A DNA stretch of 7,996 nucleotides from UMGS1484 sp045661365 (GTDB taxonomy: Bacteria > Bacillota > Clostridia > Oscillospirales > Acutalibacteraceae): contig JAZRFL010000100.1 in assembly GCA_045661365.1 (NCBI GenBank), positions 1 through 7,996 of the forward strand, in the 5' to 3' direction. Of this stretch, positions 1 to 5,444 are shown one piece after another (the stretch's first letter is position 1; each line of letters opens with the position of its first letter). A program made the translations under genes and the position numbers. The notes under the pieces are model-generated. The model did no database searches. It saw only the letters and a program-made list of their open reading frames with translations, and was not told where the DNA came from.

Positions 1-140
1 TTAATATGGGTGTTGGTATGTGTGTTGTAGTTCCTGCAGATCAAGCAGAACAAGCCATAGCCGTTTTAAAAGAGAACGGTGAAGATGCCTATATAATTGG
101 TGAAATCGTTGAAGGCGACGAAAAGGTGGCCATATGCTAA
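1..140 (+). CDS. purM: Phosphoribosylformylglycinamidine cyclo-ligase (AIR synthetase), C-terminal end only
   Basis: This is the last 45 codons of a gene that starts before the window; the first complete codon is at base 3 and the TAA is at 138-140. The readable peptide begins NMGVGMCVVVPADQAEQA and ends in the EDAYIIGEIVEGDE region. This matches the PurM C-terminus as I know it, where an FNMGIGM segment precedes a Val-rich strand and the chain closes with a Y-x-IGEI/V stretch. PurM is a cytoplasmic ATP-dependent enzyme that closes the imidazole ring of FGAM to give AIR, the fifth step of purine synthesis. The catalytic ATP-binding part is outside the window, so integrity cannot be judged. 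The gene overlaps purN by 7 bases, which implies translational coupling. Identification rests on a short peptide but is well supported by context. Confidence 0.9.
   Translation, partial: NMGVGMCVVVPADQAEQAIAVLKENGEDAYIIGEIVEGDEKVAIC
122..129 (+). promoter_or_regulatory. Shine-Dalgarno of purN inside the purM end
   Basis: An AAAAGGTGG-like purine-rich stretch lies just before the ATG at 134, with its AAGG core 7 bases upstream of the start. It is wholly within purM coding sequence. It supports the ATG at 134, which overlaps the purM stop, as the purN start and suggests that ribosomes finishing purM reinitiate on purN. Confidence 0.65.
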
Positions 141-742
141 AAAAAGCAAAAATTGCCGTTTTGGTTTCCGGTGGCGGTACCAATTTGCAAGCTTTGATCA
201 ATGCACAAAATAGCGGATTGATCAAAAGCGGCGAAATTTGTTTGGTTCTTTCCAGTCGCGGTGACGCTTACGCTTTGGAACGTGCAAAAAAAGCCGGTAT
301 TGACGGTAAAGTTGTTTCTAAAAAAGACTTGGGAACACAAGAGGCTTTTGAAAGTCAGCTGTTGCAATATTTAAATGATTATCAAATTGATTTGATTGTA
401 TTGGCAGGCTTCATGAGTATTTTGAGCGAGAAATTTATTAAACGCTATGAAAAACGCATTTTAAATGTTCACCCTTCGTTGATCCCATCTTTTTGCGGTC
501 AAGGCTTTTATGGGTTGCGTGTCCACCAAGCAGCATTGGATTACGGAGTAAAAGTTACAGGTGCAACGGTTCATTTTGTCAATGAAATTCCCGATGGCGG
601 TGAAATCATTTTACAAAAAGCTGTTGAAATCCTGGAAGGGGATACCCCTGAAATTTTACAAAAAAGGGTAATGGAACAAGCTGAATGGCTTTTGTTACCG
701 CAAGCTACCGAGATGGTCTCGGCATTACTGATTAAGGAGTAA
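134..742 (+). CDS. purN: Phosphoribosylglycinamide formyltransferase (GAR transformylase, PurN)
   Basis: The 202-residue product has the usual PurN length (about 190-210) and transfers the formyl group of 10-formyl-THF to GAR, the third purine step, in the cytoplasm. Visible motifs are the phosphate-binding segment VLVSGGGTNLQAL (9-21), the strand LAGFMSIL (90-97), and the catalytic set Asn111, His113 (in NVHPSLIPSF) and Asp154 (in IPDGGEIIL), equivalent to the Asn/His/Asp triad of the E. coli enzyme. Between His113 and the following helix the loop CGQGFYGLRVHQAAL (121-135) is longer than the E. coli version, a form I associate with clostridial and Bacteroides PurN. It is therefore the folate-dependent PurN, not the ATP-grasp formate-using PurT. 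The start at 134 overlaps the purM stop by 7 bases and is preceded by a ribosome site; the next gene begins 4 bases after the stop. No lesion is seen. Confidence 0.96.
   Translation: MLKKAKIAVLVSGGGTNLQALINAQNSGLIKSGEICLVLSSRGDAYALERAKKAGIDGKVVSKKDLGTQEAFESQLLQYLNDYQIDLIVLAGFMSILSEKFIKRYEKRILNVHPSLIPSFCGQGFYGLRVHQAALDYGVKVTGATVHFVNEIPDGGEIILQKAVEILEGDTPEILQKRVMEQAEWLLLPQATEMVSALLIKE
708..722 (+). other. Small perfect inverted repeat at the purN 3' end
   Basis: CCGAGA (708-713) and TCTCGG (717-722) are exact reverse complements separated by TGG. The hairpin lies within the last purN codons and ends 11 bases before the AAGGAG of the next gene (734-739). There is no T-run after it, so it is not a terminator. 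It could affect ribosome spacing or mRNA processing, or be chance; the pairing is seen, the role is unknown. Confidence 0.35.
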
Positions 743-746
743 TCGT

Positions 747-1469
747 ATGAATATTTATGAAGTAAAAACCATTGGCGAACGTATTGCGGGGAATCCTTAT
801 GTTGGTCGTGGTGTTGTTATGGGTAAATCCCAAAATGGTAAATGTGCAGTTGCTGCCTATTTTATTATGGGTCGTAGTGAAAACAGTCGAAATCGTGTTT
901 TTGTTTTGGAAAACGACGGTACTTTGTTTACTCGCCCCTTTGATCCTTCTAAAGTACAAGATCCTTCTTTGATTATTTATGCTGCGGCAAGAACCTTTGA
1001 AAACTGCCGAATTGTTACCAACGGCGATCAAACTGATACTATTTACAACGGTTTAAAACAAGGCAGAAGTTTTGCTAACGCGCTGACTTCTCGCGCTTTT
1101 GAACCGGATGCTCCTAATTTCACACCTCGTATTAGTGGCATGATTACGACCAACGACGGTGATTTCACCTATGAAATGAGCATTTTAAAAAGTGCTGATG
1201 AACAAGGTTCTGCGTGCAATCGTTATCACTTTTCTTACGCCGCATTGGCGGGTGTTGGTCATTTTATTCATACTTACGTAACCGACGGAAATCCAATTCC
1301 TACTTTCCAAGGGGAACCGGAACGTATTTCAATTCCCGATGATATCGACGAGTTAACCAATGACATTTGGACAAATTTAAACGCTGATAATAAAATTTCC
1401 CTTTATGTGGAATATACTGACCTTGACAACGGTCAAGTTACTACTCGAGTTATCAATCGCTACGAATAA
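747..1469 (+). CDS. purO: IMP cyclohydrolase, PurO-like (archaeal-type family)
   Basis: The 240-residue product matches, by motif memory, the PurO-like IMP cyclohydrolase family (Pfam IMP_cyclohyd), first characterised in methanogenic archaea and having an Ntn-hydrolase-like fold. It would close FAICAR to IMP, the last step of the pathway. Family-like segments are YVGRGVVMGKS (18-28), MGRSENSRNRVF (41-52), TNGDQTDTIYNGL (91-103), FEPDAPNFTPRISGM (118-132) and HFIHTYVTDG (172-181). There is no signal peptide or membrane segment. The bacterial family is somewhat longer than the archaeal proteins (about 200 residues), mainly because of extra C-terminal sequence. AAGGAG at 734-739, overlapping the purN stop, sets the ATG at 747. 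The gene sits two genes from an AICAR transformylase that lacks the usual cyclohydrolase half, which fits it supplying the missing activity. The function is inferred from family and context, not shown for this protein. Confidence 0.88.
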   Translation: MNIYEVKTIGERIAGNPYVGRGVVMGKSQNGKCAVAAYFIMGRSENSRNRVFVLENDGTLFTRPFDPSKVQDPSLIIYAAARTFENCRIVTNGDQTDTIYNGLKQGRSFANALTSRAFEPDAPNFTPRISGMITTNDGDFTYEMSILKSADEQGSACNRYHFSYAALAGVGHFIHTYVTDGNPIPTFQGEPERISIPDDIDELTNDIWTNLNADNKISLYVEYTDLDNGQVTTRVINRYE

Positions 1470-1473
1470 GGAG
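1467..1473 (+). promoter_or_regulatory. Fused stop and Shine-Dalgarno (TAAGGAG) before purB
   Basis: The TAA stop of the IMP cyclohydrolase gene (1467-1469) shares its last two bases with AAGGAG (1468-1473). The spacing to the ATG at 1483 is 9 bases. The arrangement fixes the purB start and implies that a terminating ribosome covers the site for the next gene. Confidence 0.75.
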
Positions 1474-1482
1474 TAAAGTCAC

Positions 1483-2919
1483 ATGGCAAACCAAAAAGAT
1501 ACGTATATTTCGCCTTTTTCCACGCGGTATGCCAGCACCGAAATGCAACAGGTTTTTTCAGAGAATTTTAAATTCCGCACCTGGCGCCGTTTGTGGATTT
1601 CATTGGCTAAAGCAGAACAAAAGTTAGGTTTAGATATCTCTGATGATCAAATTGCCCAATTGGAACAATTTGCGGAGGATATCAACTACGAAGTGGCAGA
1701 AGAGCGCGAACGTTTGGTTCGTCACGACGTAATGTCTCACGTCTATGCCTATGGTCAACAATGTCCTTTGGCTGAACCGATTATTCATCTTGGCGCAACT
1801 TCGTGCTATGTTTGTGATAATACGGACGTTATTATTATGCGTGAAGCCTCTAAAATTGTTTTGAAAAAAGCGGCGCAAGTAGTTAAAAATCTGTCGCAAT
1901 TTGCCGATGAATATAAGGCATTACCTTGCCTTGCTTACACACACTTACAGCCCGCACAATTGACTACCGTAGGCAAACGTGCTACCTTGTGGATTTATGA
2001 ACTGATTCAAGATATAGAAAATTTAGAATACCAGCTTATGAATCTTAAACTTTTGGGTTCTAAGGGTACTACCGGTACCCAAGCAAGTTTTGTAGAGTTG
2101 TTTGCCGGTGATCAAGACAAAATCAAGGAATTGGAACGCTTGATTGCAGAAGATATGGGATTTAATGGTTGCGTTGCTGTTTCCGGTCAAACCTATTCCC
2201 GTAAAACCGATTCCTACTTTTTAGGTGTTCTTTCCGGTTTTGCCCAAAGTGCGTATAAGTTCTCAAATGATTTGCGTATTTTACAATCCTTCGAAGAAAT
2301 GGAAGAGCCGTTTGAAAAAAATCAAATTGGTTCCTCTGCCATGCCCTATAAGCGTAATCCCATGCGCAGTGAGCGTATTTCTTCTTTGGCTCGTTATGTG
2401 ATTGCCGATGCTATCAATCCTGCTATGACCGCGGGTACTCAATGGTTTGAACGCACCTTGGACGACAGCGCCAACAAGAGAATTTCGGTTGCCGAAGCCT
2501 TTTTAGCAATTGATTCTATTTTAAATATTTATATAAACGTTTCTGCCGGTTTGGTTGTTTACGACAAAGTGGTAAATCGCCGCGTAATGGAAAAACTTCC
2601 CTTTATGGCAACGGAAAATATCATGATGGAAAGTGTAAAACGTGGCGGAAACCGCCAAGAATTGCACGAAGCATTGCGGGTGCATTCTCATGCAGCAGCG
2701 GCAAAAGTTAAATTAGAAGGTGGCACCAACGACCTGATCGATCGTATAGCGCAAGATCCTTTGTTCCCATTAACAAAAGAGGATATTGTTGCTCATTTGG
2801 ATCCTAAACTGTATGTTGGTCGCAGCGTATCACAAGTAAATGAATTTTTGTCTGAAATAGTTAACCCTGTGCTGAGTCGCTACGACGGCGAGGCAATTGT
2901 TTCTGAATTAAAAGTTTAA
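1483..2919 (+). CDS. purB: Adenylosuccinate lyase, human/ADSL-like subgroup
   Basis: The 478-residue protein belongs to the fumarase/aspartase superfamily and releases fumarate from two substrates: SAICAR (giving AICAR) and adenylosuccinate (giving AMP). It therefore serves both the IMP pathway and AMP formation. Visible segments are RHDVMSHVYAYG (80-91), the substrate-binding LGATSCYVCDNTD (103-115), the catalytic-histidine motif THLQPAQLTTVGKRA (153-167; His154), and the superfamily signature GSSAMPYKRNPMRSER (283-298), which holds the mobile-loop catalytic serine (Ser284 or Ser285). These strings read closer to vertebrate ADSL as I recall it than to the B. subtilis (about 430 residues) or E. 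coli (456) PurB; length agrees with the longer subgroup. The ATG at 1483 follows AAGGAG by 9 bases. It lies between the IMP cyclohydrolase and AICAR transformylase genes, so the enzyme makes the substrate of the gene next to it. No missing key residue is seen. Confidence 0.96.
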   Translation: MANQKDTYISPFSTRYASTEMQQVFSENFKFRTWRRLWISLAKAEQKLGLDISDDQIAQLEQFAEDINYEVAEERERLVRHDVMSHVYAYGQQCPLAEPIIHLGATSCYVCDNTDVIIMREASKIVLKKAAQVVKNLSQFADEYKALPCLAYTHLQPAQLTTVGKRATLWIYELIQDIENLEYQLMNLKLLGSKGTTGTQASFVELFAGDQDKIKELERLIAEDMGFNGCVAVSGQTYSRKTDSYFLGVLSGFAQSAYKFSNDLRILQSFEEMEEPFEKNQIGSSAMPYKRNPMRSERISSLARYVIADAINPAMTAGTQWFERTLDDSANKRISVAEAFLAIDSILNIYINVSAGLVVYDKVVNRRVMEKLPFMATENIMMESVKRGGNRQELHEALRVHSHAAAAKVKLEGGTNDLIDRIAQDPLFPLTKEDIVAHLDPKLYVGRSVSQVNEFLSEIVNPVLSRYDGEAIVSELKV

Positions 2920-2923
2920 GGAG
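2917..2923 (+). promoter_or_regulatory. Fused stop and Shine-Dalgarno (TAAGGAG) before the AICAR transformylase gene
   Basis: The purB stop TAA (2917-2919) overlaps AAGGAG (2918-2923), and the ATG follows after 8 bases at 2932. It is the same seven-base arrangement as at 1467 and supports the very short transformylase N-terminus. Confidence 0.75.
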
Positions 2924-2931
2924 CGAGCGCA

Positions 2932-4113
2932 ATGAACGAATTAGAATTGAAATATGGTTGTAACCCTAACCAAAAACCTTCTCGTATATTTATGGAAGAA
3001 GGGGAGTTGCCGATTGAAATCTTGTGTGGTCGTCCCGGCTACATCAATTTCTTGGATGCTTTTAACGCATGGCAATTGGTAAAAGAATTAAAAGCAGCTT
3101 TGGGGATGCCTGCTGCAACATCGTTTAAACACGTTAGCCCTACTTCGGCTGCCGTTGGCTTGCCTCTTTCCGATACTTTGAAAAAAGCCTGTTTTGTAGA
3201 CGATATTGAAGGATTGGATGATTCTCCCTTGGCTTGCGCTTACGCGCGTGCCAGAGGTACTGACCGTATGTGTTCTTTTGGTGATTTTATTGCTCTTTCT
3301 GATGTGTGCGACGTTACCACCGCAAAACTAATTCAGCGTGAAATTTCGGACGGCGTAATTGCTCCCGGATATGAACCGGAAGCTTTGGAGATTTTGAAAT
3401 CCAAACGTAAAGGGAAATATAATGTAATCGCTATTGATCCCAACTACGTGCCCGAGGAAACCGAGCGAAAACAAGTATATGGTATTACCTTTGAACAAGG
3501 TCGAAACAATTTTGAAATTAATCGCGAATTACTTTCCAACATTGTAACCGATAACAAGGATTTGACCGATGCCGCCGCTCGCGATTTGATTGTCGCCCTT
3601 ATCACCTTGAAATACACCCAATCTAATTCGGTTTGTTATGCTGTTGATGGTCAAGCAATTGGGGTAGGAGCAGGGCAGCAATCTCGTATTCACTGCACTC
3701 GTTTAGCAGGTGGAAAAGCTGATACTTGGCATCTTCGTCAACACGAAAAAGTATTGAATTTGCCTTTCTTGCCCACTTTGGGGCGTGCTGACCGTGATAA
3801 TGTAATCGACGGATACATCAACCAAAACGAAGAAGATGTTTGTGCTGATGGCAATTGGCAAAAATACTTCAGCGAACAACCCGCTCCCTTTACCATGGAT
3901 GAACAAAAAGCATATCTTTCCACTATTAGCGGAGTTGCTTTGGGGTCGGATGCTTTCTTCCCGTTTGACGATAATATTGAACGTGCCAAACGTAGCGGTG
4001 TTTCTTATATTGCAGAGCCCGGTGGCTCTATTCGCGATGACTTAGTAATTGGTTGCTGCAACAAATACAATATGGTAATGTCCTTCACCGGCATGCGTTT
4101 GTTCCACCACTAA
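2932..4113 (+). CDS. Stand-alone AICAR transformylase (PurH C-terminal domain only)
   Basis: The 393-residue protein corresponds to the AICAR formyltransferase half of bifunctional PurH (about 510-590 residues in most bacteria and eukaryotes). It transfers formyl from 10-formyl-THF to AICAR, giving FAICAR for the IMP cyclohydrolase. The chain opens at the domain boundary: LKYGCNPNQKP (6-16) equals the LRYGENPHQ motif of PurH. No MGS-like cyclohydrolase domain precedes it, and the purB stop lies 12 bases upstream, so this is not a truncation by a wrong start. Conserved parts are SFKHVSPTSAAVG (64-76) with the catalytic Lys66-His67 pair, GVGAGQQSRIHCTRLAG (244-260), DAFFPFDD (340-347) and PGGSIRDD (363-370). 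Differences from classic PurH are SPTS in place of NPxG after Lys-His and QQSRIHCT in place of QMSRVDST, which mark a separate subfamily. Symbols vary between databases, so none is given. Confidence 0.93.
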   Translation: MNELELKYGCNPNQKPSRIFMEEGELPIEILCGRPGYINFLDAFNAWQLVKELKAALGMPAATSFKHVSPTSAAVGLPLSDTLKKACFVDDIEGLDDSPLACAYARARGTDRMCSFGDFIALSDVCDVTTAKLIQREISDGVIAPGYEPEALEILKSKRKGKYNVIAIDPNYVPEETERKQVYGITFEQGRNNFEINRELLSNIVTDNKDLTDAAARDLIVALITLKYTQSNSVCYAVDGQAIGVGAGQQSRIHCTRLAGGKADTWHLRQHEKVLNLPFLPTLGRADRDNVIDGYINQNEEDVCADGNWQKYFSEQPAPFTMDEQKAYLSTISGVALGSDAFFPFDDNIERAKRSGVSYIAEPGGSIRDDLVIGCCNKYNMVMSFTGMRLFHH

Positions 4114-4137
4114 TCATAAGAATGAAGGAGAAAAATT

Positions 4138-5376
4138 ATGAGTTTCTTTGATAAATTGATTGATTTTGACCCCGAAGTTGCTTCTGCATGTAACGAGGAA
4201 TTGACCCGTCAACGCCACAACATTGAGTTGATTGCTTCTGAAAATATTGTTTCCGAGGCCGTTTTGTTGGCCGCGGGTACCGTATTGACTAACAAATATG
4301 CCGAAGGTTATCCCGGAAAGCGTTACTACGGTGGTTGTGAAAAGGTTGACATTGTCGAAAATATCGCCCGCGACCGTGCTTGTAAATTATTTGGTGCTGA
4401 CCATGCCAACGTACAACCTCATAGCGGTGCCAGCGCAAACTTGGCTGTTTTCTTTGGCCTTTTAGAAAAAGGTGATACCGTAATGGGTCTCAATCTTGCT
4501 CATGGCGGCCATCTTTCTCATGGTTCTCCCGTTAATATTTCGGGTAAATATTTCAACATCGTACCTTACGGTGTTGCCGATGATACCGAAGTGTTAGATT
4601 ATGATGATATGCTTCGCATTGCCAAAGAATGCAAACCTAAAATGATTATTGCCGGTGCAAGTGCTTATTCTCGTACCATTGACTTTGCTAAAATTCGTGA
4701 AATCTGTGATGAAGTCGGTGCTTACTATCTGGTAGATATGGCTCATATTGCCGGTTTGGTTGCCGCAGGCTTGCATCCCAGCCCTGTACCTTATGCTGAC
4801 GTGGTTACTACCACTACACACAAAACCTTGCGCGGTCCTCGTGGTGGTTTGATTTTGTGCAAAGAACAATTTGCTAAGCAAATCGATAAGGCTATTTTCC
4901 CCGGTATTCAGGGTGGTCCTTTAATGCACATTATTGCCGCAAAAGCCGTTGCCTTCGGTGAAGCTTTGAAACCTGAATTTAAAGAATATCAACAACAAAT
5001 TGTGAAAAATGCTGCTGTTTTGTCCGAAGAACTCACCAAGCAAGGGTTCCGTGTTGTTTCGGGCGGTACCGACAACCACTTGATGCTTCTTGACTTGCAA
5101 CCCTTTGGCATTACCGGTAAAGAAATGGAAGCTCGCTTGGACAGTGTACATATTACCGTAAATAAAAACACCATTCCCAATGACCCCCAAAGCCCCTTCG
5201 TTACCAGCGGTATCCGCGTAGGTACTCCTGCTGTAACCAGTCGTGGCTTTAAAGAAGCGGAAATGGTAAAAATTGCTGCTTGGATGAAAGAAATTGCGGC
5301 TAATTACGAAGAATCCAAAGAGCGCATTAGTGCCGAAGTAATGGCTTTGTGCGAAAACTTCCCCATTTACGAATAA
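4138..5376 (+). CDS. glyA: Serine hydroxymethyltransferase (GlyA)
   Basis: The 412-residue product has the standard bacterial length and converts serine plus THF to glycine plus 5,10-methylene-THF using pyridoxal phosphate. Key segments are LIASENIVS (31-39), YAEGYPGKRYYGGCEKVD (54-71) with the active-site tyrosines, HSGASAN (95-101), DMAHIAGL (200-207) with Asp200 and His203 contacting the cofactor, the Schiff-base lysine Lys229 in TTTTHKTLRGPRGG (224-237), and Arg360 in SGIRVGTPA (357-365) for the substrate carboxylate. AAGGAG at 4125-4130 lies 7 bases before the ATG; the upstream gap is 24 bases. Its place in a purine operon makes sense: glycine is the substrate of the next gene product, PurD, and the one-carbon unit feeds the two formyltransferases encoded upstream through formyl-THF. 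The cofactor set is complete and the enzyme is predicted active. Confidence 0.97.
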   Translation: MSFFDKLIDFDPEVASACNEELTRQRHNIELIASENIVSEAVLLAAGTVLTNKYAEGYPGKRYYGGCEKVDIVENIARDRACKLFGADHANVQPHSGASANLAVFFGLLEKGDTVMGLNLAHGGHLSHGSPVNISGKYFNIVPYGVADDTEVLDYDDMLRIAKECKPKMIIAGASAYSRTIDFAKIREICDEVGAYYLVDMAHIAGLVAAGLHPSPVPYADVVTTTTHKTLRGPRGGLILCKEQFAKQIDKAIFPGIQGGPLMHIIAAKAVAFGEALKPEFKEYQQQIVKNAAVLSEELTKQGFRVVSGGTDNHLMLLDLQPFGITGKEMEARLDSVHITVNKNTIPNDPQSPFVTSGIRVGTPAVTSRGFKEAEMVKIAAWMKEIAANYEESKERISAEVMALCENFPIYE

Positions 5377-5405
5377 TTGAAACATCGGGTGGCGAAAAGT
5401 ATAGT
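5377..5405 (+). promoter_or_regulatory. Putative internal sigma-70-type promoter for purD-purL
   Basis: TTGAAA (5377-5382) begins immediately after the glyA stop. Exactly 17 bases later comes TATAGT (5400-5405). Each hexamer matches five of six bases of the consensus TTGACA / TATAAT, and the spacing is optimal. A transcript would start near 5412 and reach the purD ATG after roughly 30 bases. The -10 element falls in the centre of the inverted repeat at 5387-5417, so a protein bound to that dyad would cover the promoter. Seen: hexamers and spacing. Inferred: activity. Confidence 0.45.
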
Positions 5406-5417
5406 TTTTCGCCGCCC
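5387..5417 (+). other. Inverted repeat with 12-bp arms in the glyA-purD gap (operator or RNA hairpin)
   Basis: The arms GGGTGGCGAAAA (5387-5398) and TTTTCGCCGCCC (5406-5417) are complementary over 12 positions with a single T-G wobble, around the 7-base loop GTATAGT. As RNA in a glyA-purD read-through transcript it would form a strong hairpin. It is not an intrinsic terminator, because ACAACTGC rather than a T-run follows. As DNA it is a dyad centred near 5402, overlapping a promoter-like -10 box, as a repressor operator would. I do not recognise it as a PurR box or a known riboswitch. A transcript from the internal promoter would begin within the second arm and lack the hairpin. Confidence 0.7.
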
Positions 5418-5432
5418 ACAACTGCTTATTAC

Positions 5433-5440
5433 AGAGGTGG
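5433..5440 (+). promoter_or_regulatory. Shine-Dalgarno deciding the purD start
   Basis: AGAGGTGG ends 4 bases before the ATG at 5445. The reading frame stays open upstream to an ATG at 5349 inside glyA, but the extra 32 codons cross the inverted repeat, have no family counterpart and lack such a site. The start at 5445 is therefore preferred. Confidence 0.75.
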
Positions 5441-5444
5441 ACTT

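Noticed and set aside
5387..5417. Intrinsic terminator after glyA
   Set aside because: The hairpin is strong, but the T-run lies inside the second arm and the sequence after the stem is ACAACTGC, without the U-tract needed for Rho-independent termination on either strand.
4921..5421. Minus-strand open frame of 166 codons across the glyA end and the intergenic dyad
   Set aside because: It is antisense to conserved glyA sequence, shows no recognisable motif, and I see no good ribosome site or promoter for it.
5349..5444. Extended purD start at 5349, overlapping glyA
   Set aside because: The extra 32 codons run through the glyA end and the inverted repeat, have no counterpart in PurD, and a ribosome site with the canonical MKxxVVGGGGREH start is found at 5445.
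5377..5444. Riboswitch (purine, ZTP, THF or glycine class) before purD
   Set aside because: The gap is only 68 bases, and I find none of the conserved core strings of these classes that I know; a single hairpin is all that is visible.
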